DNA from: Arcuatula senhousia
Taxonomy: Eukaryota > Mollusca > Bivalvia > Mytilida > Mytilidae
Assembly: GCA_963971305.1 (NCBI GenBank)
Contig: OZ020309.1
Location: 4,891,001-4,955,000 of the forward strand
Length of the DNA: 64,000 nucleotides
Direction of reading: 5' to 3'
A program made the position numbers and the translations under genes. This document shows positions 21,801 through 30,804 of this stretch, one piece after another. A model generated the notes under the pieces. The model had not been told where the DNA came from, searched no databases, and saw only the letters and a program-made list of their open reading frames with translations. Positions within the stretch are counted from its first letter, which is position 1; every line of letters begins with the position of its first letter.

Positions 21801-24800
21801 CTTCCTTTATAGGGACGGACCATTTAACTTGAAAGGGGAGGGGCTTGGTTTTTTTGTTTTGGTCCAAAAAAAAAATTTCCGCGCAGAGCGATTTATTTTT
21901 CGAAGGTGTCACGACAGAATATTTTTTTCCGTTATTATCATTATTCTATATGGCAGAAATCCTTCTTCAGAATATTTTTTCCTTGCCCTCTGTTGCCAAA
22001 ATATTTTTTTCATCAAAAATAATTTTCAGAATATTTTTTTAGGAAAAAACCAAGGCCCCTCTTCAAGTTAGTTGGTCGGTCCCTTAGTTCTCGGAAACAA
22101 AATAAAATATGGAAAGAGAAATGAGGGTACGTGTATCATAAGCTGCTGTCTTGTAAGCCACGGTCTGCCTCCTGTTGCATGTTAATTGAAAGAAAAAAAG
22201 CTGAGCTAAATGTACTTTCCCTTTTCTCAACGATTCACTGTGACAAGCCTTACCTGAACTTAAGTCTAACTGAAATGGATTAATAAATGTCCCTATAAGG
22301 CAATTTTGACACATTTGATATTTCTTACTTCAGAAGTCCTACTGCTTTGACCAGTGCGGTGTTTCCATCTCCGTGCAATTACTCTATGCCATCACACTAG
22401 CAACGTAGCGAGGTCTTCACGACGCCGTGTTTCCGTCGCACCACCTTTGAAGAAGTTCTCGTTTCATTCGTGCCGTCATGGTAAGAAAAATGAAACTGAC
22501 GACACTTAGAAGGCAACGCAAAATCACGAAGGCATTACGATAGAAAGGATGGATTTACGAACACAACACGAACAAGGACCTTCATGCGAACCTTTGATAG
22601 TTTTTTAACATATTAAAAAATTTCGGAGGCACTATGGACTTTACCATGAAGTCAGAAAAAAATTACACAGAAGGTGCTACGATGGAAAAGGATGGCAACA
22701 CGAATAGCGAGATCTGGTTACGATCAGTCCCGATTTCGAAAATATCCATAATCGTGTTTCCATCTGGATCTAAATCGGGATTGTGTAATGCCAGTATTAG
22801 AGACGACAAACAGCAAGGAATTTAAAGAAAAAAACATATTAAAAGTAATCCTGAAAGAGAAAACGATAACCGAATTCTACATCTAAGCGCTGCTCTATCG
22901 TATTTTCTATTTCTAAGTTCAATGTCATTCGAAGTGCAACGATGAACTTCAAAGAAATAGTACTTCATTTCATATCATTCAATAAACAACCTCCCTAGAC
23001 TTGAACGATCTAGTTAGTTGAAAAGGGAGACTTTCTAATTTAGGAGATTAGTAGTCTCAACTAATTTATTGACTTATCGAAACATTGTTAAGTCAAAACT
23101 TTCATCGACAAAATATAATAATGCTCAACACTAAATATGAATTTGCCTCTAGAATATAATTGTTAACGTAACCCTTCACAACATTCCACCCCCCCTGATT
23201 TTGTTAAAATCAGTTCAGAGATGGATTAAACAAACATAGGTATAATGTCAATTACGAAACTCGTATCATCACAAGGACTTGCAAAATAATAGTCATTTGA
23301 ATGGATTTTAGACAATTTAAGTGGGCATTCATTCGGTAGAATAAAACCGCATGCAGCATCCAAAGCAAGCAACATGGTTCTTAACATCCTTCAATGCATC
23401 ACCTACAGGCGCGTAGCTGCCGTTAGGCAAAAAAGCTTTTGCCTGCACTTAATTTTGCCAATTTTTTTTTTTTTTTTTTAAGTTCCTCACACATTATATT
23501 GTTGAAATGTATTGATATTAAAATCTGTTTATCTGTTAGTGTTTAAAGTAGAATGCATCATGATCAGTATATTGTCAAATTGTGGATCTCCAATGTTGTT
23601 CAGGCTTTTGTACTGTTTACAAGTGATCATCCCGGCAATCTTTGAAAAAAATGAAAAAGTTTGATTTCTACTATAAGCCAATTGATCAGAGGGCTAGTGT
23701 TACACATGACTCGGAAGCAGCCTGGCATCAACAAGTTCTTCGTCTCCTACATGTAGTTCTGAAGTCGATCCTCCGTATCCGGATATAGCCAAATTGTCAG
23801 ATGCCGAACTGTCATTGCATCAGACCAAAGTTGGATTGGGAGCCCAACTAATACACTTACTTCTCTATTGTTGATGTGAGCTTTTAGTAACATGCACAAT
23901 ACTAACTAGCACCATTTATAAAGGCAATTGGCGATACACCTGAATATGCTATTACATTGTATGTCTGCACAAAATTGAAATATTTTTTAAAAAATAGTTT
24001 GAAACTCTCTGAAGCCCCATTTCAATTTGTTAACTTATAATTATATGTTTTTATCGTAAATTAAATTGAGATTTAGGCATAATATATTTATATACGTGTA
24101 TACGTCCGTATGTCTTTAGAATTTTTATGGTCGAACATGTAGTTTTACCCTTTTCTGTCCGTCCGTCCATATGCCACATTAAGATTTTTGGTTAGGTTCT
24201 TGGTATTACATAATATTATCTTATATAATAGGGTTATGATATTTTCACCAGTAAGTGTGTGCTGGATAGCATTTTTAAACCCACCACCATGAATCTGTCG
24301 GTGTGTGTAACAATTTTGTGGACGCAACTCCTGAAATCGCTGTGAAAATGGTCAGGATATAAATGATTTCTTGTTGTTCGAGTAACAGCGACTGACAATA
24401 AATATCCATGGTCATTTGGCAAAACAAATTAAATGATGGTGAACAAAACGTTTTTCTTTATGTCTCTCCTCTACTTTTGTGGCGAGATATATTGTATTTT
24501 GTCGTGTCCGTCTGTCTGTCTATCGTCACAAACTACTCCGAAACCACTGAACGGATTGGAATTCGGTGAAATTTATACATTTCCCGACAACTCTTTTACC
24601 TAGATGTTTTTATAAAACTGATATTTTGCATCTCCCGAAAATATTTAATGTCAAAAGTTTTGTATAGTTGCACCCAAGAGAGTGGCAAAATGAACCTCTA
24701 AAACGCTATTTCCGCGGAGCTTCCGGGGGGCTTCGCCCCCCCAGGGCTCCGCCCTGGACCTGCTGGGGGCCTTCAGCGGCCCCCAGACCCCTCGCCGTAA

Positions 24801-27291
24801 GTTTGCCTACACTTCCCTTTTGTCCCAGCTACGCCCCTGACCTACATGGCGAATGTCAGTATAAGGGGGAAGGAATAAACCATTCTTCTATTTTATAGTG
24901 TGTATAAACACAGAAAAATTAGGTGAAGTCATGCATTTATTTTTGCATCAATTTGTCATGAACAAAAACAAAAATCAGTCAATAGCCTTTATATTTGAGC
25001 TAATATCCATTTTTTTTTTTGTGTAACAGTTACTTACGTTGACAGCGATCCCTGCCGTATCCTTCAGGACATCGACACTCGTATGAATTATATCTATTGA
25101 TACAGGTTGCGTCATTTTGACATTCGGACTGATCACATGGCGTCTCTAAAAAAGAAAATATATTAAATATATATATTTATGAATGTCTAGTATATAATCA
25201 AGCAATGTTACTGTAATTTCAACCCTGAAAATCATCTGACAAAATATATATTTTTGAATGTCTAGTATATAATCAAACAATGTTACTGTAATTTCAACCC
25301 TGAAAATCATCTGACTAAATATATATTTATGAATGTTTAGTATATAATCAAACGATGTTACTGTAATGTTTGTCAAATGATTTTCAAGGTTGAAATTACA
25401 GTAACCATTGTGAGATTATATACTAGACATTTATATATAACATCAAATTTGAATAATTTTGCACTCTGCAGTTTCTGTGGAATCCAATGGAGCATGAACG
25501 TAAACACGTTAGAGATAATTATAACACGGGGGTATAAAGGTATAAACAGACGTTCCGCTGGAATGGGTCTGATTTTTATGCCTTGAAATATATGATTGTG
25601 TATCAAATTTGCTAACATCATATATATCAATGGGTCGTAATTTTTGTGTATCATTTCTATCATTAAACTTCCAAAAACTATTAATTGTTACACAGCATGC
25701 TTCTAACCACAAGTATTTACTTTTTGACGAGTTGTAACTGATGATGTACTGTTGATCATAGATGTTTAGTATTTGTTGGTTGTGATATTTGGGGAAAATG
25801 GCTTTCAGGAAATTTTATGCAGCATAAGTACAAAATTAATGTACTTTATCTTAAGCTATGTACATGATATTAGCCTTGTTCAAATTTGTACCTGTCCTCC
25901 TTGGCTTTTTTTTTTTCATAAGTGGCTTTTGTAATAAGATAAGTATTAAATCGTTTTGTATCACATTAATTATCAAAGACCTCCTGGTGTTTTTTTTTAC
26001 CCGATGTTTCCTGAATTAATTTTCCATAAAATAGAGACCATTTTACATGAAAGGAATTAGATGATATATGGCAGTGACGGAGGCTATGAAAGTATGCAGG
26101 TTGAATACAAATGAATTATTCATTAAGTATTTATAAAAACTCGATTCTTGGATGTGGCGATATTAATTGACGTTTCTGGTTTTTGCATAAAAATGCACAG
26201 AAAATGTCATTGTGAACATATTCTATAAATTGGTTCAGTCAAAGGAGTTATATGGTTGTAACTTAACTCCTGAGGATTTATGTAGATTTGTATACAGTTT
26301 ATGTAAATTAGGGGTATTTATTTGGAAAAAAATGATCAAATTCATTAAGAGAAAAGTAATTTTGTTTGGATAATGTATGTTTTGTAGAAAGAAAAAAAAC
26401 GTGGTCTCGTTCTTTTTTATGTGTATTATAGACTAAATAAAATATCGTCCCATAAATTCAAGACCCCAAAAAGTAGCACTTATTAATAACACCATTTATC
26501 AAAAACCAAATTGTATTAATGAATCATAAAATAAAACATACATTAGTTAAGGTATTGAAAATTTCAAAATTTCTAAACGTTTTGCCCAAAAGGTGTTCAT
26601 TCAGATATAAACTAAATTGTAGTAAATATTTGATGCGAATAATCATTATTACTAACATGAAAATGATGGAATGCCTTACTCGGAAGTTAAAACAGCATTC
26701 ACGTAATGTCTTAACCTATTTCCACAAAAATGAGTTACCTACCAAATGTAATACAATCAAATCCGATTCCAGATCCGTGACAAGATTTTCTACAATTTTG
26801 CATGTCAGAGCAAGGGTTAGGATGGCAAACATCATTGGTCTGAAATAAGAAACAAATTTGATTTCATCCATTGATATAAACCGTACAAAACATTGATAAT
26901 GCAAATCTGAGTACTTTATTCTTTAATTACAATAACTTTACAGCATATTACACATGACCAAAAAAATATAAAACATTGTGTCAATTTTTGTTCAACTGTA
27001 TCTTACCATAGTCCATGTACGTATATCGGAATAGTTGAAGCCAAGAGATTCTTCCAAAGGTCCTTCAGATTTAAGCAATTCACAAATAGACGTTTTGGAG
27101 TTGTGGTTGATCGCTGTACACTGTTTCTGGTAAAGACATGCCCTTCCACATGTCTCGAGATCCGTGCTAACAACAATGATTGTATCACCATCCATTCTCA
27201 TATCGGATGTTGTATTTCCAATTTGCACATCACTAGAGGCTAAGTCAAAGGATTGGACAAGTAAACAAACTAAAAGCCATACAAAAGCCAT
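12539..27291 (-). CDS. Secreted PAN-EGF-EGF-CCP-PAN protein gene, five exons, 324 aa
   Basis: Five minus-strand exons (27291-27007, 26839-26743, 25145-25038, 15653-15456, 12825-12539) have consensus GT/AG borders and compatible phases (0, 1, 1, 1). They sum to 975 nt, exactly 325 codons with the stop. Predicted order: signal peptide 1-19; PAN/apple with C48, C52, C58, C70; five-Cys EGF-like segment 96-127; complete EGF with six Cys (131, 136, 142, 151, 153, 162); sushi/CCP with C167, C197, C215, W221, C228; terminal PAN/apple with six Cys (231, 266, 270, 276, 288, 319). PAN, EGF and CCP modules bind proteins or glycans outside the cell, so a secreted recognition or matrix role is inferred. 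I do not recognise a named orthologue. Intron lengths are 167, 1597, 9384 and 2630 bp. Confidence 0.85.
12978..13249. repeat. 21-bp minisatellite, about 13 units
   Basis: Units of the form TTTGTCATTATGTGATGATAC recur with a strict 21-bp period in intron 4 of the secreted-protein gene. Because 21 is a multiple of three, open frames appear on both strands, with a 7-residue periodicity (for example MILCHYV). These are consequences of the repeat and not evidence of protein. Confidence 0.9.
13250..14172. other. Intron 4 sequence with a 20-base G-run
   Basis: AT-rich intronic DNA. An uninterrupted run of 20 G follows a T-run at 13714-13733. A short palindromic stretch with CGGAATT and TATGGTCC/GGCCAT motifs lies near 13900-13990. 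No further feature is supported. Confidence 0.4.
14173..14756. mobile_element. Possible Tc1/mariner-type inverted-repeat element
   Basis: The left end ATACCTGGAAAAAAGTTAAG (near 14175) pairs with the right end TACTTTACTTTTTCCATGTG (near 14731-14750), both within TATA-rich flanks compatible with a TA target. The interior of about 550 bp has no intact transposase frame. TIR match is imperfect, so this is tentative. Confidence 0.4.
14860..15262 (-). mobile_element. Hairpin/tandem-core element fragment with 148-bp units
   Basis: Two units marked by CATTCATGCGGA and CAGCATCCGAAGCATGC recur at 14912 and 15060 (148-bp period). On the minus strand the sequence begins with a small hairpin (CATCTACGAAAGTAGAG, about 15235-15260) followed by GTCCGTCCGTTCGTCTGTCC, then the units. 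This is the same order as the other hairpin/tandem elements. A diverged unit also occurs at 23320-23400. Confidence 0.55.
15456..15653 (-). CDS. Exon 4: sushi/CCP domain
   Basis: This is a 198-bp exon with phase 1 at both ends, the classic symmetrical CCP module. It encodes 65 full codons with four cysteines and the conserved Gly-Thr-Trp before the last Cys (ENGTWSTPSNPC). The acceptor is TTTTTCAG and the donor is GTAAGA. Part of intron 3 lies just upstream. Confidence 0.85.
15826..16252. repeat. 75-bp tandem repeat in intron 3
   Basis: CTTACTTTCTTAC marks unit starts at 15826, 15901, 15976, 16051 and 16126, an exact 75-bp period. A last, internally shortened unit runs to about 16252. Units are nearly identical (TGTGTACAAGCACCCATCAC is constant). 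It lies 170 bp upstream of exon 4 in the transcript direction. Confidence 0.92.
16299..16671. mobile_element. MITE with TTCTGTAAGAATCAGGC inverted ends
   Basis: The left arm CTGTAAGAATCAGGCAAT followed by GAATCATGATTT is mirrored at the right end by AAATCATGATTC and TTTTGCCTGATTCTTACAG. Arms are about 45 bp and the element about 370 bp. No target duplication was convincing. Confidence 0.6.
16672..17420. other. Intron 3 sequence, nothing recognised
   Basis: AT-rich DNA without a supportable feature. Confidence 0.4.
17420..19060 (-). pseudogene. Penelope-like retroelement: RT body and 3' region, broken
   Basis: Reading on the minus strand from 19060: a WIPKLHKNPYKQRFIAG block (the PKLHK motif typical of Penelope RTs) with stops, then NQMWILKNSKEL, DFSTLYT, PMGTNCAPLL, FRYIDDVLS (catalytic YIDD, near 18160), YLDLHLEID and the thumb-side SQLIRYSRAC block, ending about 17700. 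A 106-bp SINE-like insertion (18421-18526) splits the frame. No GIY-YIG endonuclease follows the RT. The 3' region 17420-17690 matches non-coding repeats at 28040, 28715 and 51890. The element lies inside intron 3 of the secreted-protein gene, in the same orientation. Confidence 0.85.
18421..18526 (-). mobile_element. SINE-like repeat, copy 3, inserted in Penelope RT with 9-bp duplication
   Basis: The insertion is flanked by GATGACAAA at 18412-18420 and 18527-18535. Removing it and one duplication restores the RT frame (YFVI then NESKKKNK). It corresponds to the 3' third of the long copies, so it is 5'-truncated. Its end GTTATTACCTTTA defines the 3' terminus of the family. Confidence 0.82.
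19061..21440. other. Long intronic stretch, nothing firmly recognised
   Basis: I see no domain-bearing frame, clear tandem repeat or inverted element. A TGACGTCA palindrome occurs near 19829 and an isolated CCCGTTTTGCAATAAA at about 20660 resembles the arms of the MITE at 34551-34710. Otherwise unassigned. Confidence 0.35.
21440..21540 (-). mobile_element. End of a hairpin-type element
   Basis: On the minus strand a hairpin with CCCCTACCGAC and GGGAGTAGG arms is followed by a GTCTGTCCGGTCCGGCCGTC tract, the hairpin-then-GTCC order seen in the other elements. Only the end is recognisable; the core on the left has no clear repeat period. Confidence 0.4.
21586..21617 (-). mobile_element. SINE-like 3' end, very short copy
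   Basis: AATAAAGGTAATAACAAAAC and CTACCGAACTTGAA match the 3' end of the SINE-like family in reverse orientation. Only about 32 bp remain. Confidence 0.5.
21727..21809 (+). mobile_element. SINE-like repeat, 3' fragment
   Basis: TGTTTTGTCTTTTC, GAGACTGATCATTCTAGTTC and CTTCCTTTAT follow the 3' end of the long copies. It is directly abutted by the MITE at 21811. Confidence 0.5.
21811..22084. mobile_element. MITE with AGGGACGGACC inverted ends
   Basis: The left end AGGGACGGACCATTTAACTT then GAAAGGGGAGGGGCTTGG is mirrored on the right by CCAAGGCCCCTCTTCAAGTT and AGTTGGTCGGTCCCT. It is about 274 bp. Related ends occur at 30351, 48668 and 56308, so it is a family. Confidence 0.65.
22085..23400. 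other. Intron 3 stretch with one tandem-core remnant
   Basis: No gene is recognised. At about 23320-23400 a segment with CATTCATTCGG, GCAGCATCCAAAGCAAGC resembles the 148-bp units at 14912-15060. The rest is unassigned. Confidence 0.35.
23651..23860 (+). pseudogene. Transposase N-terminal remnant, frameshifted
   Basis: An ATG at 23651 opens a frame with MKKFDFYYKPI and SVTHDSEAA. A second frame then gives a serine-rich SSSSPTCSSEVDPPYPDIA followed by LSDAELS. The order (short basic start, Ser-rich linker, PDIA) resembles N-termini of hAT transposases with zinc fingers. No catalytic part remains. Confidence 0.4.
24440..24620 (+). mobile_element. Hairpin-type element fragment inside the hAT-like element
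   Basis: CTCTACTTTTGTGGCGAG is followed by GTCCGTCTGTCTGTC and then AACTACTCCGAAACCACTGA and ACGGATTGGAATTC, the GTCC tract plus an ACTCC...ACTGAACGGA core seen at 32356 and 10195. No second unit or right end was found. Confidence 0.4.
25038..25145 (-). CDS. Exon 3: EGF domain
   Basis: This 108-bp phase 1-1 exon encodes one complete EGF module with six cysteines (C-x4-C-x5-C-x8-C-x1-C-x8-C). The acceptor is a TTTTTTAG and the donor is GTAAGT. No calcium-binding consensus is obvious. The first codon (Glu) is split with exon 2. Confidence 0.88.
25160..25440. repeat. 75-bp tandem repeat ending in an inverted copy (intron 2)
   Basis: GAATGTYTAGTATATAATCA recurs at 25181, 25256 and 25331 (75-bp period). 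A reverse-complement unit at about 25376-25440 (ATTACAGTAACC then GATTATATACTAGACAT) would fold back onto the array. It lies immediately upstream of exon 3 in the transcript. Confidence 0.8.
25441..26742. other. Intron 2 remainder, nothing recognised
   Basis: AT-rich DNA with short open frames only. Confidence 0.4.
26743..26839 (-). CDS. Exon 2: degenerate EGF-like segment
   Basis: This 97-bp exon (phase 0 in, 1 out) has acceptor TTATTTCAG and donor GTAGGT. It encodes 32 residues with cysteines at 100, 105, 111, 115 and 124 of the protein, beginning VCHPNPCSD as EGF modules often do, but one of the six EGF cysteines is missing and the final CxC pattern is altered. Confidence 0.75.
27007..27291 (-). 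CDS. Exon 1: signal peptide and first PAN/apple domain
   Basis: The ATG at 27291 opens MAFVWLLVCLLVQSF, a clear signal peptide with likely cleavage near residue 19-20. Then TCGRACLYQKQCTAINHN and a later Cys give the four-Cys PAN pattern. The donor GTAAGA follows codon 95 exactly (phase 0). There is no in-frame upstream ATG nearby. Confidence 0.87.
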
Positions 27292-27356
27292 TTCTTGCCA
27301 ATATAGTCTTGCAAATATGTAGTGTAGTAGAGAGAGTTCCTCCTCTGTGTCGCTTT

Positions 27357-27369
27357 GGGTATTTATTTT
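27357..27369 (-). promoter_or_regulatory. TATA-like box for the secreted-protein gene
   Basis: On the minus strand AAAATAAATACCC lies about 70 bp upstream of the ATG, a plausible TATA variant with a short 5' UTR. It is position-based only. Confidence 0.35.
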
Positions 27370-28039
27370 GAAAATTTGGCCAACGAATCATTTAAGTATG
27401 TTTAGAAAGATTTGTTCAATCAAGCATACATGGCGTGTTTAGGTTCATAGCAAATGATATTGACAATCTGAAGGCCCAATAAGATTGAATCGTCTACCTG
27501 GTCTTTATTGATATTTTTTACCAAATATTTTACGACAATTTGGTAGATGTTTTATCCCCGACGTCAGAGCAAAATATTTCTCCTTGATATAAAGAATAAA
27601 AAGAGATAGTTTTTTTAAAACATTTAAATATTTAAACACATTTAAAAGACTCATTTCGCAGCATCAACACGACAGGAAGGCTTCGTCGTATGAACATTTT
27701 ATCAAAAATAAACTTTTCATCAGTTGCACATGTACTAATGCTTTAAAAGAAATCTATAACCCAAAAATGAGTCCAGCAGATCAAATCACCTTAGAATATA
27801 TTTTAAACTTTATTTCGCTGTACATTATTCAAGCAAAAGTTTACAACTCTATATTAGTACAAACACAAAATGTTTAACCTGTGGCGGAGAAAAGCTCCTA
27901 AAATGGTTAACCTGACAATTAGAGCTTCTTGTCTTGAGAAATTTCCGTAAATGTGTTAATCTATCAAATTAGAATTACTATTTTTTTTTTTAAAGGAAGC
28001 ATTAAACAAAGGTCTTAATGATGCAACAAACTAATCAAG
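27370..28039. other. Upstream region of the secreted-protein gene
   Basis: No further feature is recognised in this AT-rich stretch. Confidence 0.35.
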
Positions 28040-28335
28040 ACATAAATTATGCATGAATATAAGAGAAGCAAAGAGGAACCAGTGGGGCATTCGAGTGTCA
28101 AACGTCCGAAAGGGCAACGACGAAACCGGTTAACACGAACAAGAACAGCACGAACAAACACAAAACACAAAATCAACCGAACGGAAATCAACAACGCGAA
28201 CTCAAGTCGTAACAAGAGGGAACTCAGGTGCTCCGGAAAAGTTCCTGCCTGCTATAGCATACCCGTCGTATTGCTGATTTCCAATTCAGTGTGTCAAATT
28301 CGGTAAAGGAAGACAAAACAAATCTCTACGACAAA
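28040..28335 (-). mobile_element. Penelope 3' region, truncated copy
   Basis: It matches the 3' region of the Penelope element at 17420-17690: GGGGCATTCGAGTGTCAAAC, CAACAACGCGAACTCAAGTC, ACTCAGGTGCTCCGGAA and TGCTATAGCAT blocks are collinear. RT coding sequence is absent, consistent with 5' truncation. Confidence 0.7.
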
Positions 28336-28714
28336 CCAACATCTTGGTTTGTCTAAATCTATAATTTTGGATTCGAAAATTAAATTTCTACAAAAAATGT
28401 CCATTGAGTATCATCTACAGCATTTCCTACAAAACACCTGAATTCATAAAAGAATGAAACAAACAATGGAAAGTAATTGATATGAGTTGGCGAGAAATGT
28501 CCAGTGTGCTGTGGAATATGAAAGGAGATGTGTTGATAATGTTAATAATTGAAGGTAGAGGTTTCTTTTATTTATATTTTAGATTTAATGTCCTTTACTT
28601 CTCACCCCTTAATCGATATACCAGCGTATTTTTTTTACACATAAATGATATTTTCCTCATTTTTTTTAAATTTTCATCATAAGTTTGAAAGAATTTCTTG
28701 AACGAAGTAAAAAG
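28336..28714. other. Spacer between two Penelope 3' copies
   Basis: Nothing recognised. Confidence 0.35.
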
Positions 28715-28960
28715 TAAGGATCCTTCAATGGGGCATTCGAGTGTCAAATTCTGAAAGGGAAACGGCAAAATCGGTACACACGAATAAAAACGGCACAAAG
28801 AAACACAAAACATAAAATCAACCGAACGGAAATCAAAAACGCGAACTTAAGTCGTAACAAGAGTGAACTCTAGTGCTCCGAACGAGTTAGCGGTTCTTGC
28901 CTGCTATAGCACCCCCGTCGTGCTGCTAATTTCCAATTCAGTGTGTAAACGATCGGTTTT
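28715..28960 (-). mobile_element. Penelope 3' region, second truncated copy
   Basis: It is collinear with 28040-28335 (GGGGCATTCGAGTGTCAAAT, AACGCGAACTTAAGTCGTAA, GTGCTCCGAACGAGTTAGCG) but independently diverged, so it is a second insertion and not a local duplication. Confidence 0.7.
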
Positions 28961-29533
28961 GTATGAATAATCATATCTTCGAATCTGTTTTACGTTAAAA
29001 GGGTATGATCACATTTGATGGATTCGTGAGAAAATGTGCAAGCTGCATATGAAAAAAAACACATTTATTGGGTCAACATATGCACGGAGAATGCCCTGCA
29101 TCACTATGCTTGAAGGGTTCATTTGTGAAGAGCAAAGTCGTACACCGCTAAATCACTCGCCTTTACTATACGTCTAACCGAAATCGAAACCGAAACTGAA
29201 TTCGACTAATCAGAAAACAATGTTTGGTAAATTAGAAAAAAAAAAGTAGAATTATTTTGTGCACATGTATCTGCGAAGAGTATTAGCATTTCGACTGAGT
29301 TACGGTATTACCAGTTTCTTATTAAGCTATTCTGATTGATAATTAAAATATATTCTCGCAGCTACTTGAATGCTATGTAATGGTATCAAATATATCCGTC
29401 AATGGAAGAAAAATCAAAATCATCTCAGATTAAATGATTCGTGTTCGTTCGAAATTGTGTTGTTCTTAGATAATACCACAATAACTTTTGTATCTCACGG
29501 CAGTTTTGTGTTTTTTGCTACTACCAAGCCTTA
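28961..29533. other. Spacer, nothing recognised
   Basis: AT-rich, no supportable feature. Confidence 0.35.
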
Positions 29534-29715
29534 ACATTGCAATGGAAGAGGAATGTTTGGTGCCATAGAACCTGACTTAAACCCAGTCACCATTTGTTGA
29601 CTCTCTGCATAAGTCAGGACTATAGCATTTAGTTTCACCTGTTGGTCATTGTCTTGTTTTGTCTTTCTTCTTTGACATTTAAGAATCATTATTTCAGTTC
29701 GATAGGCTTATCTTT
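29534..29715 (+). mobile_element. SINE-like repeat, diverged copy
   Basis: GCAATGGAAGAGGAATGTTT, GTGCCATAGAACCTG, AAGTCAGGACTATAGCAT and TTTGTCTTTCTTCTTTGACA keep the order of the long copies with many substitutions. Confidence 0.55.
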
Positions 29716-30350
29716 TTACTTCAAATTTATACAACAATCTGTATACTAATGCATCGTTTAAATAGCAAAGGAAGTCTTTATTTCCTTGTCCGACTGTCAT
29801 TGCTTCTTTCAGCATTCTCTTGTTCCGACAACGGTCCTCTCAATTTTTGTCATTTATTATCGGGTATTTGTCAAAATGCAAGATATCCAAGATAAAAAAA
29901 TATTAAAAGTGTTCCTGTTTCATCATTAAATTTATAAAAAGAGTGTTAATAAAGATTATAATAAAACTACTGAACTTTGAGGATCAACCTCAAGTTAAAG
30001 AGAACGGTGCGTCATAGGTTTTCCACAAGGCACTGTAATAAGGACTTTATTATCCTTGTCGAATACAAAAGGCATCCAATACAGTTATGAAGGGATGTCC
30101 GTCTTTAAATAGTCACAGCAATGCACACAGCAGTACCAAGAACGACGGATTTCAATCAGATACAAAAAGACTATGATGCTGTAGAGACGTCGACACTAAC
30201 CATTTTAAAAATCTAGATAAAGTCAATCGCCAAAAATTACTCAAAAGGTAAAAATATATATATATAAACTTTTTCTAGCAATTCCAAAGAATGTATCCCC
30301 TACCCTTTTCTCGATATCGAAACAGAGAGAGTAGTTTTTAAACAGGGGTA
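29716..30350. other. Spacer with one tiny SINE-like 3' end
   Basis: At 29948-29985 a reverse fragment (AATAAAGATTATAATAAAAC then CTACTGAACTT) matches the SINE-like 3' end. Nothing else recognised. Confidence 0.35.
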
Positions 30351-30530
30351 AAGGACCGACCATTTACATGTAACGTGAATGTTGGGCTTTTTTCTTCAAA
30401 GTATTTATGTTTAAATATTTTGGCACCAGATGTTAAGAAAAAGAAATATTCTAAAGAAGGATTTCTGCTATATAAAATATGGTGCAAGTAATGACATAAA
30501 ATTGTCTCTTCACCTTTAAAATAAAATAAA
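30351..30530. mobile_element. Remnant of the AGGGACGGACC MITE family
   Basis: AAGGACCGACCATTTACATG, GGCTTTTTTC, ATATTTTGGCACCAG and AAGAAGGATTTCTGCTATAT follow the interior of the MITE at 21811-22084. The right end is not clear. Confidence 0.45.
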
Positions 30531-30804
30531 AATTATCAGACCAAAACATTTTACCTAAAGCATTTTACACTCAGATCAAGAGATAGTTGATATTTCTAGA
30601 AAATCATCCGTTTAAAAATTGAAAATTGAAAAATGAACCAGTGACAAGAAATGAGTCTTTTAAGCATGCACAAGCAAATTTTAGTTCCGTTTTTGTGTGT
30701 ATGAAAATAATTTTAAGAGTTTTTTTTTCATACCCATCCATGTGTACTATGCATTTCAAGTTTTATGAAAAAACGCAGGTACATGTATTTGTTGGTCGAT
30801 TATA
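30531..30804. other. Spacer, nothing recognised
   Basis: No feature supported. Confidence 0.3.

Larger units (their letters stand above)
23406..24839. mobile_element. hAT-like non-autonomous DNA element
   Basis: The ends are CAGGCGCGTAGCTGCC and, on the right, CCCAGCTACGCCCCTG, inverse of CAGGGGCGTAGCTGGG. They are flanked by ACCTA at 23401-23405 and 24840-24844. Internal 5' sequence has a broken reading resembling the N-terminus of hAT-family transposases, and the right arm is the GC-rich CTTCGCCCCCC / CAGCGGCCCCC block. hAT normally duplicates 8 bp, so the 5-bp repeat is atypical and the superfamily is tentative. Confidence 0.55.

Noticed and set aside
21845..22071. 65- and 137-codon frames
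   Set aside because: They run through MITE ends and homopolymer-rich DNA; no family resemblance.
24668..24898. 76-codon proline-rich frame
   Set aside because: It falls on the GC-rich inverted arm of the hAT-like element and has no domain.
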